Origin: Sulfurovaceae bacterium
GTDB taxonomy: Bacteria > Campylobacterota > Campylobacteria > Campylobacterales > Sulfurovaceae
DNA: 64,000 nt
Reading direction: 5' to 3'
NCBI GenBank assembly: GCA_028714675.1
Contig: JAQTLV010000001.1
Coordinates: 103,507 to 167,506, forward strand
The position numbers and the translations under genes are program-made. Shown piece by piece: positions 25,746 to 34,716 of the stretch (its first letter is position 1; each line of letters starts with the position of its first letter). The notes beneath the pieces were generated by a model. The model worked only from the letters and a program-made list of their open reading frames with translations. It made no database searches and had not been told where the DNA came from.

Positions 25746-26126
25746 ATGAATTTAGATAAAGTAATTTCAGGATTTTTTATAATATTAGCCATGACGCTTA
25801 ATTTCGGTTTTTTTTATGGAGATTTGGCTGATATTGGACTTCATGATAAATATGAACTTTTTGCTGCAATTGTTGTAAATGTTATAGCAACAATATTGAA
25901 ATTAGGCGATAGAACACAAATGGGTTCAGTTCTCTTGGCAACAAGTCTTGTTGCAGTAATCCAGCTAATCGCAGCAGCTTCTGTGTGGACGATAGGCATA
26001 AATACTGTTGGCATTATAGATTCTGGACTATCTTCAATCATAGTTAGTTTAAGTGGCGGGGCATTGTTGGCAAACATTACAAGCGTGTTTCTTTATATTG
26101 GAGACACATTAAAATCTAGAAGATAA
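25746..26126 (+). CDS. DUF6394-like small membrane protein
   Basis: A 126-residue protein with four hydrophobic segments. The start is set at the ATG 25746, which has AAGGA 7 nt upstream, rather than at a TTG at 25722 that lacks a site. It lies 7 bp before a two-pore-half potassium channel gene. This pair is recurrent in Campylobacterota (family call DUF6394, from memory), so it may be a channel accessory subunit. Its function is unknown. The motif IATILKLGDRTQMGSVLLAT lies in a cytoplasmic loop. Confidence 0.65.
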   Translation: MNLDKVISGFFIILAMTLNFGFFYGDLADIGLHDKYELFAAIVVNVIATILKLGDRTQMGSVLLATSLVAVIQLIAAASVWTIGINTVGIIDSGLSSIIVSLSGGALLANITSVFLYIGDTLKSRR

Positions 26127-26133
26127 GCAAATA

Positions 26134-27837
26134 ATGAAAAATAGCTCTCTTTGGATAATTTTACAAAGAATGAGAACACCATTTTTGGTGATTGTTATTA
26201 CATATACTATTTCTATATTGGGGATGGCTATAATCCCAGGAATTGATAATAATGGTAATACATACCATATGAGTATCTTTGATGCTTTTTATTTCATAAC
26301 CTATACTGCAACTACTATTGGCTTTGGTGAAATTCCGTATACATTTACATATCCACAAAGAATGTGGGTAAGTTTTTCTATATACTTTGATGTTTTAGGG
26401 TGGTTTTATAGCATAGGTTCGCTTGTTGCTTTGTTGCAGGATAAACTTTTTATTCAAGAGCTTGCTAAAAATAGATTTAAAAGACAAATAAATAATCTAA
26501 AAGAAAAATATATACTTGTTTTGGGCTACAATCTAATAACAAGTGAAATTATAAAAAAAGCAATTGAAAGTGGAATTAGAGCTGTCGTTATAGAAAAAGA
26601 TCAAGCAAAAGTTCATGAGCTGATGTTAGAAAATTTTACACCTCAAGTTCCAGTTTTAAATGCAGATGCTTATAACCCGCAAGCACTGGAGATGGCAGGA
26701 ATTAATTCTATTTATTGCAAAGCTGTAGTTTCTCTTTTTCAAGATGATGCATTAAATCTAAGAATAGCCCTAACGGCAAAATTATTAAATCCAAAAGTAA
26801 GATTAGCGGTAAAAGCGACAACTCAAAGCGATGTCGAGAATTTACAGGACTTTGGCGTTGACATCATAGAAAATCCATTTGATATCATAGCATCACAGAC
26901 AAATAAAGCATTAAATTCACACCACTTGCTTAGACTTGAAAGATGGATATATGGTTCGATAAAACTTACCGATCCTTTCATGAAATTCCCAGTAGGTAAA
27001 TATGTAATGTGTGGATTTGGACGAATGGGAGAAGTTATATATAAAGTTCTAAAAGAAAATAACTTAGAGGTAAAATGCATAGAAAAAGATGCCTCAAAAC
27101 TCAAATATCTTAAAGAAGATGAAAAAAACGATGTTTCATATGTTGAAAGTTATGATAAAAAATCTTTGATAAATGTAGGTGTGCAAGACGCTAAATATAT
27201 CGTAATAGGAACCAAAAATGACACTACAAATTTATCTGTTGCTTTAACAGCAAAAAAATTAAACCCAAATATAACTACCATAGTTAGGGAAAATGAGATG
27301 GAGGATTTTTCTATATTTCAGACAGATAAGATTGACCATATTTTGATGCCATCACGGATACTTATAGATAAAACCATTAATGCAATTATTAGACCAAGTG
27401 CAGATTTGTTTGTAAAAAATTTAGACACTCTAAGTGATAAAGATGCACAAGGCATTATAAAAACTCTTTTAGAAATAGATAATGAGCCTATACTTTTTGA
27501 ACTGAAAGTCACAAAAAATGAGAGCTTCGAGTTGTATAAAAGAATAGGCAAAAAACTAAATGTAACGCTTGATTTGCTAAGACAGTCTTTAAAAGACAAA
27601 GATCATTTAAACAATGTTTTTATATTTATGATATATAGAAAAAGTGGAGAGATTATGTTACCTTCTTGGGATGAAAAACTTCACAAAGATGATGTTGTTT
27701 TAATCGGATGTGATAAAAATGCCCTTGAGGAAATAGAGCTTATGGCAAATAATTTCAACGAGTTCGAATTTGCTTTTTTTGGCAAAGAGTATTCAGTGCT
27801 TAAAAATTTATTTAGTAAAACACAAGACAATATTTAA
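26134..27837 (+). CDS. Potassium channel with tandem RCK/TrkA domains
   Basis: A 567-residue ion channel: two transmembrane helices flanking a pore loop with selectivity filter TIGFGE (in TATTIGFGEIPYTF, about residues 56-69), then two TrkA-N (RCK) domains (about 123-250 with LVLGYN, and 287-400 with VMCGFGRMGE), each followed by TrkA-C-like sequence. The second glycine loop is closer to the NAD-binding consensus than the first. It probably gates K+ flux in response to nucleotide or ions. It follows the DUF6394 protein closely; the stop is 2 bp from a convergent gene. Confidence 0.88.
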   Translation: MKNSSLWIILQRMRTPFLVIVITYTISILGMAIIPGIDNNGNTYHMSIFDAFYFITYTATTIGFGEIPYTFTYPQRMWVSFSIYFDVLGWFYSIGSLVALLQDKLFIQELAKNRFKRQINNLKEKYILVLGYNLITSEIIKKAIESGIRAVVIEKDQAKVHELMLENFTPQVPVLNADAYNPQALEMAGINSIYCKAVVSLFQDDALNLRIALTAKLLNPKVRLAVKATTQSDVENLQDFGVDIIENPFDIIASQTNKALNSHHLLRLERWIYGSIKLTDPFMKFPVGKYVMCGFGRMGEVIYKVLKENNLEVKCIEKDASKLKYLKEDEKNDVSYVESYDKKSLINVGVQDAKYIVIGTKNDTTNLSVALTAKKLNPNITTIVRENEMEDFSIFQTDKIDHILMPSRILIDKTINAIIRPSADLFVKNLDTLSDKDAQGIIKTLLEIDNEPILFELKVTKNESFELYKRIGKKLNVTLDLLRQSLKDKDHLNNVFIFMIYRKSGEIMLPSWDEKLHKDDVVLIGCDKNALEEIELMANNFNEFEFAFFGKEYSVLKNLFSKTQDNI

Positions 27838-27839
27838 CT

Positions 27840-28127
27840 TTAGCATTTACTACCACAATCGCAACCGTTTTTTGTAAGCTTATCAGAATTCGTACCATTA
27901 ATAAAAGCTAAAACATCATCTATACTTAAAAGTTTGCCAGCACTTTTTACCATACCATCAATTACAAGTGCTGGAGTTGAAACGACATTGTATTTCATGA
28001 TTTCTACGATATCTTCCACTTTTGTAACCTCATGAAAACCACCAACTTTACTAACCGCTTCTTTTACTACAGCCTCTAAAGCTTTACATTTTGCACAACC
28101 AGTTCCCAATATTTCAATTTTCATCAA
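27840..28127 (-). CDS. Thioredoxin-like redox-active disulfide protein
   Basis: A small 95-residue thioredoxin-fold protein with active site GCAKCKAL near residue 9 and cis-Pro motif STPALVIDG. The C-terminal CDCGSKC is an added Cys cluster that may bind metal. It overlaps the ArsP-type permease gene by 4 nt. Such 'permease plus thioredoxin' pairs are common; here it closes the arsenic operon and could reduce disulfides in ArsC or bind trivalent arsenic. No signal peptide is present. Confidence 0.85.
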   Translation of the reverse strand: MMKIEILGTGCAKCKALEAVVKEAVSKVGGFHEVTKVEDIVEIMKYNVVSTPALVIDGMVKSAGKLLSIDDVLAFINGTNSDKLTKNGCDCGSKC

Positions 28128-29092
28128 TTGCCTCCCAAAATAAAATTAAATAGATACCCAACAATGAGTATTCCAAGTCCAACTATACCAAAAAATATAG
28201 CTATAAGCCTAATATGGAGAATACGTTTAAGTATCATCGCTTCAGGTAGCGATAAAGCAGTAATAGCCATCATAAAACTAAGGGCCGTACCCATAAGCAT
28301 ACCCTTAGACGTTAAAACTTCGATAAGCGGCATAACACCAGATGCATTGCTATACATTGGTATTCCAAGTAAAACAGCAAGCGGCACAGCATACCAACTA
28401 TCGCCTCCAGCATAATAAGTGATAAATTCAGTAGGAATGTATCCATGTATAAATGCACCAATTCCGACTCCTATCATCACATAAATATATATTTTATTAA
28501 AAATATCTTTAGTATAATTCCAAGCTTCTTTAGCTCTTTGTTTAACGCTCAATTCAATTTTAATGTCTGATAATTCTCCTTCCATAGGCGTGACTGGGAT
28601 GAGAACATATTTTTCAAGATTCATTTTGCCTATGACATATCCGCCAATTATTGAAACACTAAGCCCCAAAGCAATATATAGTGCTGCTATCTTCCATCCA
28701 AAAAGACCAAATAGCATTGCAATGGCTATTTCATTATTCAACGGAGCAGATATAAGAAAGCTAAAAGTTATTCCCATTGGAATTCTAGCCTGCATAAAGC
28801 CTAAAAATAATGGGATAGCAGAACAGCTACAAAATGGGGTTATAATTCCAAATAAAGAAGCCAAGATATTGCCACTAAATTCACTTTTGCCTTGCAGATA
28901 AACCCGTACTTTTTCGGTATTAAAATATGTACGTAAGAAACTTACCATAAAGATAATAGTAACCAAAAGTATAAAAATCTTTAGCGTATCAAAAATAAAA
29001 AAATGCATTGCTTCGCCAAGTTGACTTTTTGGATTCAACCCTATGAAGTCAAATGTTATTTTACCACTCAATTTTTCCCACCAGCTAAACAT
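28124..29092 (-). CDS. arsP: ArsP-type permease (DUF318)
   Basis: A 322-residue inner-membrane permease of about eight helices. It has the DUF318 hallmark TPFCSCSAIPLF (about residues 87-98), whose Cys pair fits binding of trivalent (organo)arsenicals in ArsP. A second half-repeat (YSNASGVMPLIEVL) is near 255. It sits between arsC (8-nt overlap) and the thioredoxin-like gene (4-nt overlap) in an arsR-led operon. The substrate is inferred from position; members of DUF318 elsewhere have other cargo. Confidence 0.8.
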   Translation of the reverse strand: MFSWWEKLSGKITFDFIGLNPKSQLGEAMHFFIFDTLKIFILLVTIIFMVSFLRTYFNTEKVRVYLQGKSEFSGNILASLFGIITPFCSCSAIPLFLGFMQARIPMGITFSFLISAPLNNEIAIAMLFGLFGWKIAALYIALGLSVSIIGGYVIGKMNLEKYVLIPVTPMEGELSDIKIELSVKQRAKEAWNYTKDIFNKIYIYVMIGVGIGAFIHGYIPTEFITYYAGGDSWYAVPLAVLLGIPMYSNASGVMPLIEVLTSKGMLMGTALSFMMAITALSLPEAMILKRILHIRLIAIFFGIVGLGILIVGYLFNFILGGN

Positions 29093-29486
29093 CTAAAACC
29101 TCTTTTATCTTTGGAAGCAGCACCTTTTCCACCTCTTTATAAGTTTCCACAAATGCTTCATAATCTTTACCGTCAGGATCCTCAAATCCAACATGAATTT
29201 TTTTGACGGGTTTTGGAAACATTGGGCAGGTTTCATGAGCATGATCACATACTGTAACTATTAGGTCAAAGTGTTCGCTTATCACTTCATCTAAATTTTT
29301 CGAGTGATAGCAGTCTTTCCAGATACCATTATCTTCCAATACTTTTTTGGCATTTGGATTGACTCTGCCGCTAGGAGATACACCGCAGCTCATTGCCCCA
29401 ACTCCTACAAGTTTGGCGTTGATAAGCGCTTCACCTATGATACTTCTGCAACTATTTCCCGTACACATCACTAATACTTTTTTCAT
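29085..29486 (-). CDS. arsC: Arsenate reductase, thioredoxin-coupled
   Basis: Low-molecular-weight phosphatase-like ArsC of 133 residues that reduces arsenate to arsenite. It has the nucleophile P-loop CTGNSCRS at 8-15 and a redox Cys pair in VTVCDHAHETCP (about 80 and 87), the Cys10-Cys82-Cys89 relay of the Bacillus/Staphylococcus type. It is the third gene of the ars operon, 11 bp after arsB. Confidence 0.95.
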   Translation of the reverse strand: MKKVLVMCTGNSCRSIIGEALINAKLVGVGAMSCGVSPSGRVNPNAKKVLEDNGIWKDCYHSKNLDEVISEHFDLIVTVCDHAHETCPMFPKPVKKIHVGFEDPDGKDYEAFVETYKEVEKVLLPKIKEVLDV

Positions 29487-29497
29487 AAAATCATTCC

Positions 29498-30766
29498 TTA
29501 AAATAGATATAGCGAAATCAATACCACCAATAAAACTGGAGGTGTGACCATAAGCCCAAATTTACTATATTCCCAAAATCCTATTTTCACTCCTTTTTTT
29601 TCAAGTACATGAAGCCAAAGTAGTGTTGCTAGGCTGCCAAATGGTGTCATTTTGGGTCCGAGATTGCAGCCGATGATATTAGCATAAGCTAATGACTCAT
29701 TGTGTATTCCATGTAGTGAAATATCCATTATCATGATTGTAGGCATATTATTCATGATAGCACTTAAAAATGCACTTATAAACCCTGTTCCTATAATAGC
29801 AACCATATCGCCTTTACTTGACAACTCTTTTAAGACAATATTTAAATAATCTGTCAACCCCGCATTTTTAAGCCCATAGACTACTATATAAAGTCCTATG
29901 CTAAACCATACAACTTGCCATGGAGCTGTGCGTATGATATGTAGTGGTTCTACATTTTTTGTTATACCCGATATCCCTAAAAATATCAAAGCTCCTCCAA
30001 GGGCAAAAAGCGAAATCGGCAGATGGTAAGCATCCCCTATAAAATAAGCCATTAAAAGAAGGGCTAAAAATATCCAAGATATATAAAAAAGAGGTTTACT
30101 TTTTAAAGCATCGTCTGGATTTTTGAGTAGTCCGACATCAATAGTTTTTGGAATATCATTTTTAAGCACTAACCACAAAATAACAATTGATATGATTACA
30201 CTCGTAACAAAAGGCATCATCATTACACCTAGATATTTACCAAATCCTATATTAAAGTAGTTTGCCGTGACAATATTTGTCAGATTTGAAAATACAAATG
30301 GCAGAGACGCACTATCGCTTATAAATCCACCCGCTAGTAAAAATGCAATGATTGTTTTTGCATTTAATTTCAAAATTCTCATTTTGGCTAGCAGTATAGG
30401 AGTAAGAATTAGTGCAGCTCCATCGTTTGCAAAAAGAGCAGAAACACCAGCACCAAGAAGTAATGCATATACGAACATCAAGTTTCCATTGCCGCCACTA
30501 AGTTTTGCCATTTTAATGGCACACCATTCAAAAAAGCCTATTTCATCAAGTACCATAGAAAGTATAATGATACCTATGAATGCCAAAGTGGCATCCCACA
30601 CAATATTTGTGACATTAAGGACATCGTCAAAGTTGACAACGCCCAATATCAAAGCAACAAAAGCCCCGATGAGGGCAGATGTGCCTATCTGTAAACCTCG
30701 CGGTTGCCATATTACAAAAACAAGCGTAAGCAGAAAGATCAAACTAGCAATTATCATACGCTGCAT
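29498..30766 (-). CDS. arsB: Arsenite efflux transporter ArsB
   Basis: A 422-residue ArsB/NhaD-type transporter with about eleven to twelve helices that extrudes arsenite. Features: a conserved N-terminal WQPRGL motif, LFANDGAALILTPI near 115 and SLPFVFSNLTNIVTA near 158, as in ArsB. It overlaps arsR by 13 nt and precedes arsC, which fixes its role. Confidence 0.93.
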   Translation of the reverse strand: MQRMIIASLIFLLTLVFVIWQPRGLQIGTSALIGAFVALILGVVNFDDVLNVTNIVWDATLAFIGIIILSMVLDEIGFFEWCAIKMAKLSGGNGNLMFVYALLLGAGVSALFANDGAALILTPILLAKMRILKLNAKTIIAFLLAGGFISDSASLPFVFSNLTNIVTANYFNIGFGKYLGVMMMPFVTSVIISIVILWLVLKNDIPKTIDVGLLKNPDDALKSKPLFYISWIFLALLLMAYFIGDAYHLPISLFALGGALIFLGISGITKNVEPLHIIRTAPWQVVWFSIGLYIVVYGLKNAGLTDYLNIVLKELSSKGDMVAIIGTGFISAFLSAIMNNMPTIMIMDISLHGIHNESLAYANIIGCNLGPKMTPFGSLATLLWLHVLEKKGVKIGFWEYSKFGLMVTPPVLLVVLISLYLF

Positions 30767-31062
30767 CCTTTTGCGAGTTTGGGAATTTTTAAATCCAAAT
30801 GCTCTAATTCTTTCAAAATAGATTGTCTAAAAATATCTAGCGGAGAACGAATACTATAATATGCCCACACACCTCTTCGCTCGACTCTCAAAAATCCACC
30901 ATCTTTCAAGATTTTAAGATGTCTTGATATGCGCGACTGAATCATATCAAATGAATTTTCTATATCGCAGACACAAACTTCGCCATTTTCATTTATAAAT
31001 CTAAGAATTTTAACTCTTGTCTCATCATTTACAGAGCCTACGGTTTGCAGAAAATTATCCAT
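30754..31062 (-). CDS. arsR: ArsR family arsenic-responsive repressor
   Basis: Winged-helix repressor of 102 residues. The metal site is in EVCVCDIENSF (the CVC motif of E. coli-type ArsR) and the recognition helix in QSRISRHLKILKDGGF. The start is set at ATG 31062 (MDNFLQTV), which has AAAGG upstream; a longer frame to 31122 would run through the operator. It heads the minus-strand operon arsR-arsB-arsC-arsP-thioredoxin and should be autoregulated through the palindrome at 31113-31138. Confidence 0.93.
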   Translation of the reverse strand: MDNFLQTVGSVNDETRVKILRFINENGEVCVCDIENSFDMIQSRISRHLKILKDGGFLRVERRGVWAYYSIRSPLDIFRQSILKELEHLDLKIPKLAKGCSV

Positions 31063-31112
31063 AAAACTAACCTTTGAGATTTTTATATGGAGGAGTATAA
31101 CATAATATTTAT

Positions 31113-31138
31113 AATATATCAAGATATATTGATATATT
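31113..31138. promoter_or_regulatory. ArsR operator palindrome
   Basis: AATATATCAA and TTGATATATT form a perfect 10-bp inverted repeat around a 6-bp centre, about 50 bp upstream of arsR. The ATCAA-N6-TTGA core is the usual ArsR/SmtB operator form. Confidence 0.8.
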
Positions 31139-31155
31139 TATGATTGAAGTTTAAT

Positions 31156-31186
31156 AAAGCCACATCTATATAAATAGAGTGGCTTT
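31156..31186 (-). terminator. Terminator of the Spy-like gene
   Basis: AAAGCCAC (31156-31163) pairs with GTGGCTTT (31179-31186), extended by an inner TCTA/TAGA stem past a bulged A. On the minus strand it follows the stop of the Spy-like gene by 11 nt and leads into a T-rich run. Confidence 0.65.
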
Positions 31187-31197
31187 GTATATCTAGA

Positions 31198-31692
31198 TTA
31201 CATTGGAGGCATTTTTTTATTATTAGAATTACAACCGTTTTGCATCATTGATTTGTTGTTTGAAGAATTTTTTTGCATCATTTTTTGCATATTAGATTCC
31301 CTATCTTTCATTAGTTTAGCAAATTCACCTTTTTGAGCTGGTGTTAAGACATTGTAGATTTTCTCAAAATTATCTGCCATTCTAGATGTTTTCATCTCTT
31401 CTTGTGCTAGTTTGTCTTTTATAAATTTTGCTTTATCAAAACTATTTCCACTAAGATAAGAGCTAAATTTTACTCTATTTTGACCCATCATAGCTTGTCT
31501 AGTTTCCATGTTTGTTTGTCTGATAGTTGCAATCTCTTTTTTCTGAGCATCTGTTAGATTGAGTTTTTCAACAAGCATTGTTTGATCCATTGGTTGTTTG
31601 TTTTGACACCCCTTAAAATTCATAGGAGAGGCAAAAGCCAAAGCACCGATAGCTAAAATACTAGCAACCGTAATTATTAATCTTTTTTTCAT
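31198..31692 (-). CDS. Spy/CpxP-like periplasmic protein
   Basis: A 164-residue periplasmic protein: signal peptide (cleavage near AFAS), two LTxxQ motifs (LNLTDAQKKE near 46 and VLTPAQKGE near 115) and a Met/Asn/Gln-rich tail with many Met and two Cys. The LTxxQ repeats mark the Spy/CpxP chaperone and metal-resistance family. The Met- and Cys-rich tail suggests metal binding. It has its own transcript, with a terminator at the 3' end, beside the ars operon but upstream of its promoter. Confidence 0.85.
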   Translation of the reverse strand: MKKRLIITVASILAIGALAFASPMNFKGCQNKQPMDQTMLVEKLNLTDAQKKEIATIRQTNMETRQAMMGQNRVKFSSYLSGNSFDKAKFIKDKLAQEEMKTSRMADNFEKIYNVLTPAQKGEFAKLMKDRESNMQKMMQKNSSNNKSMMQNGCNSNNKKMPPM

Positions 31693-31850
31693 ATATTATC
31701 CTTTTGTAAATATTCTTACAATGCAATTATGAAACAAAAAAGTCAACCGAAGTTTAACAGCTAAAAAGTAATAGATTTAATATATAGGTGCTGAAAAATT
31801 AATTTCACTAAAAATTTAGTAGTTGTATGTTATGATTAATTTATATTAAG

Positions 31851-31925
31851 TGGTGACCCCACGGAGACTCGAACTCCGGTAACATGGATGAAAACCATGG
31901 ATCCTAACCGCTAGACGATGGGGCC
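31851..31925 (-). tRNA. tRNA-Glu (TTC), copy 1
   Basis: 75 nt on the minus strand. It has acceptor GGCCCCA/TGGGGTC with one G-T pair, anticodon arm CATGG-TTTTCAT-CCATG giving anticodon TTC, T-arm GTTCGAGTC and an encoded CCA end. It is identical to the copy 15 bp away. Confidence 0.95.
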
Positions 31926-31940
31926 GATTTAAGTTGCAAG

Positions 31941-32015
31941 TGGTGACCCCACGGAGACTCGAACTCCGGTAACATGGATGAAAACCATGGATCCTAACCG
32001 CTAGACGATGGGGCC
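31941..32015 (-). tRNA. tRNA-Glu (TTC), copy 2
   Basis: Identical over all 75 nt to 31851-31925; spacer of 15 bp (GATTTAAGTTGCAAG). It is the first in the direction of transcription, so both are probably cut from one precursor. Confidence 0.95.
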
Positions 32016-32079
32016 ATTTGACTTAAATGGACGAAATTATAATAATTTTGTACTTAAAAAATACTTAAAAGAAGCAAAA

Positions 32080-32565
32080 ATGATTAGATATGGCATAAGT
32101 TTATTGGTGTTTATATTTTTGATGTCTGGCTGCGCCACAAAAGATATAAGAGAGCAAAAAAGTAAATTTATAGTCATAAAAACACCAGAAATAAAATTTG
32201 CAGATATGGGATTTGTGTCAACCTTTGACAATAGATTAAATATACAAATATATTCAAGCGGAGAAGCTGTATTGTCTTTGGATATATATAAAGACAAGAT
32301 ATGCACAAGCACTTTTGAGTGCATGGATAAAAAAAAGTTTAATGCAAATTTTTTTAATACCACATATTACTCTAACGATACTCTAGAAAATATATTTTTA
32401 GCCAAGCCAATATTCAATGGTGGAAGTGTCAAAAAAACAGACAGGGGCTTTACACAAAAGATTTTTCTTTACGAAAGATATGATATAAGCTATACAGTCT
32501 CAAATGACGATATAATTTTTATTGACAAAACAAACAATGTTTTAATAAAGGTACAAAATAGATGA
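32080..32565 (+). CDS. Lipoprotein of unknown function
   Basis: A 161-residue lipoprotein. The signal peptide [18 protein letters not shown] has lipobox LMSGC, cysteine at position 18. The mature part shows no known domain; it is beta-rich and contains [13 protein letters not shown]. The frame is open further upstream into the tRNA-Glu gene, so the ATG at 32080 with AAAAGAAG upstream is chosen. It overlaps nfo by 4 nt. The link with DNA repair is positional only. Confidence 0.75.
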   Translation: MIRYGISLLVFIFLMSGCATKDIREQKSKFIVIKTPEIKFADMGFVSTFDNRLNIQIYSSGEAVLSLDIYKDKICTSTFECMDKKKFNANFFNTTYYSNDTLENIFLAKPIFNGGSVKKTDRGFTQKIFLYERYDISYTVSNDDIIFIDKTNNVLIKVQNR

Positions 32566-33452
32566 AGTTTGTAGGAGCTCATGTAAGTGTTGCTGGCGGA
32601 GTACATAATGCACCGCTTAATGCTATGAAGATAGGAGCAAAAGCATTCGCACTATTTACAAAAAATCAAAGACAATGGAGTGCAAAACCACTTTCAATAT
32701 TAGAAATTGACGAGTTTAAGATAAATTTAGCAACAAGCCAAATAAGCCCCAAATATGTATTACCACATGATAGTTATCTTATCAATCTTGGACATCCAGA
32801 AATCGACAAGAGAAAACAATCGCTTGATGCTTTTATAGATGAGCTTGAAAGATGTGAACAGCTTGGGCTTTTGATGTTAAATTTTCATCCAGGGAGCCAT
32901 TTAGAGAAATTTTCAAAAAAAGAAAAAGAAGATATAAACTATATTGAAAAAATAGAAAACGGTTGTTTGGACGCTATAGCTGATTCCATGAATATAGCTA
33001 TAGACAAAACAAAAGACAGTAGCGTTAAGTTGGTTATAGAAAATACAGCGGGGCAAGGAAGTAATTTAGGATATAAGTTTGAGCATCTAGCTTATATTAT
33101 TGAAAGAGTTGAAGACAAGAGCAGAGTTGGTGTGTGTTTAGATACTTGCCATACATTTACTGCTGGATATGATTTAAGAACCAAAAAAGCATATGAAAAA
33201 ACAATGCAAGAATTTGGGGATATCGTGGGCTTTAAATATTTAAGTGGAATGCATTTAAATGATTCGAAACCACCACTTGGTGCAAGAGTTGATAGACATC
33301 ACTCTCTAGGCAAGGGTGAGCTTGGCTGGGAGCCATTTAGATTTATCATGAATGATAGTAGAATGGATGATATTCCATTAGTCTTAGAGACGATAGACGA
33401 AACCATCTGGAGCGAGGAGATAGCAAATCTATATGCTTTAGTGGGGACATAA
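32562..33452 (+). CDS. nfo: Endonuclease IV (AP endonuclease)
   Basis: Zn-dependent endonuclease that cuts 5' to abasic sites in base excision repair, 296 residues. Visible zinc-site motifs are [11 protein letters not shown] at the start, NFHPGSHL near 108, VIENTAGQG near 161, [13 protein letters not shown] near 193, GMHLNDSK near 227 and [12 protein letters not shown] near 243. Length is normal. It begins in the end of the lipoprotein gene. Confidence 0.96.
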   Translation: MKFVGAHVSVAGGVHNAPLNAMKIGAKAFALFTKNQRQWSAKPLSILEIDEFKINLATSQISPKYVLPHDSYLINLGHPEIDKRKQSLDAFIDELERCEQLGLLMLNFHPGSHLEKFSKKEKEDINYIEKIENGCLDAIADSMNIAIDKTKDSSVKLVIENTAGQGSNLGYKFEHLAYIIERVEDKSRVGVCLDTCHTFTAGYDLRTKKAYEKTMQEFGDIVGFKYLSGMHLNDSKPPLGARVDRHHSLGKGELGWEPFRFIMNDSRMDDIPLVLETIDETIWSEEIANLYALVGT

Positions 33453-33474
33453 AACAATCAAAAGGGGAGAAGGA

Positions 33475-34695
33475 ATGAAAAAAGGGATAATGTTAAGCAT
33501 AGCTGCTTCAACAATTGTAATGGCTGCTGGATATAAGATTCCAGAACAATCAGTAAATTCAACAGCATTGAGTGCGGCATACATCGCACACACTATGGGT
33601 GCTGATACAGCGTATTATAATCCAGCAGCTATGAGTTTTATGGATGATAAATCTTATCTTGAGGGCGGTATGACATTGGCACATTTGCCATCTATTGAAT
33701 TTACAAGCGATCTAAACCCTGCATATAATGGTAAATCAAAAGTAGAAAATATACCTATACCTTATGGGCATTTTGTATCTAAACCATATGGTGACTGGAG
33801 ATGGGGTATTAGTTTGACCGCACCAGGAGGACTTAGTAAAAGATGGGATACCCCAGCTCAAAAAGCAAGTGCTGAGGAGTTTACACTAAGAGTTGTTGAG
33901 CTTAGTCCTTCATTTTCATATAAATTGAGTGATAATTTTAGTTTGGGTGGAGGAGTGAGGTTGATATATAGCGACGGGGTTGTAAAAAGTGATGCTGGAA
34001 CAATAGCCAGAGATATGGAGGGCGATACATTAACAGCAGGATATAATCTAGCAATGCTATATAAACTTCCAAGTGATATAAATTTAGCAGCAACATATCG
34101 TTCAAAAGTAAATTTAAACGAAAAAGGAAATGCAAAATTATACTATCTAGGATCCCTTGTATATAATGGTGGTGCAAATGTAGAAGTACCACTGCCAGCT
34201 ACTTTGACAATTGGGGCTAGTAAAACTTGGAGTGATAAATTAACTGTTGAGGTTGATTGGGAGAGAGCATATTGGTCTGCATATAAAGAGCTTGATTTTG
34301 AGTATGATTCGGCCATTCCAGCTCCATTAGTGCCATATTTTGATAATCCAGTGGCAAAAAATTGGAAAGATTCTGATACTTATAGACTTGGCATAACTTA
34401 TAAAATGGATGATGCTCTTACGCTTATGGGTGGTTATGCCAAAGGAGATTCACCTGTGCCAAATAATACTATAGGTTTTGAACTTCCAGACAGTGATGCA
34501 ACTTATTATAGTGCAGGATTTAAATATAAATATAATGATAAATTATCTTTAGGCGCAGCAATTTTGTATGCAGACAAAGATACTCTTCATATACCAGCAG
34601 GATCTGGTAATGCTAATGCAGCAATAAATGCAGGTGGAACTTTTGATAAGGGCGGAGCTATACTTACAACAGTAGGAGCATCTTACGAATTTTAG
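33475..34695 (+). CDS. FadL/OMPP1/TodX family outer-membrane transporter
   Basis: A 406-residue beta-barrel for uptake of hydrophobic compounds such as fatty acids. It has a signal peptide (cleaved near MAAG) and the conserved N-terminal plug block GYKIPEQSVNSTALSAAY plus YYNPAAMSF, typical of the family; the chain ends in TVGASYEF with terminal Phe. A good ribosome site, GGGGAGAAGGA, precedes the ATG. nagA follows after 21 bp, so it may be the first gene of the nagA transcript. Confidence 0.88.
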   Translation: MKKGIMLSIAASTIVMAAGYKIPEQSVNSTALSAAYIAHTMGADTAYYNPAAMSFMDDKSYLEGGMTLAHLPSIEFTSDLNPAYNGKSKVENIPIPYGHFVSKPYGDWRWGISLTAPGGLSKRWDTPAQKASAEEFTLRVVELSPSFSYKLSDNFSLGGGVRLIYSDGVVKSDAGTIARDMEGDTLTAGYNLAMLYKLPSDINLAATYRSKVNLNEKGNAKLYYLGSLVYNGGANVEVPLPATLTIGASKTWSDKLTVEVDWERAYWSAYKELDFEYDSAIPAPLVPYFDNPVAKNWKDSDTYRLGITYKMDDALTLMGGYAKGDSPVPNNTIGFELPDSDATYYSAGFKYKYNDKLSLGAAILYADKDTLHIPAGSGNANAAINAGGTFDKGGAILTTVGASYEF

Positions 34696-34716
34696 CAAAA
34701 CCAATATGGAGAAAAA

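Noticed and set aside
30267-30821. 184-codon plus-strand frame opposite arsB
   Set aside because: Antisense shadow of a clear arsB gene in a well-formed operon; no ribosome site or domain.
32008-32079. Longer start of the lipoprotein ORF within the tRNA-Glu gene
   Set aside because: The upstream part reads through the 5' end of tRNA-Glu on the other strand and would destroy the lipoprotein signal; the ATG at 32080 gives a good lipobox.
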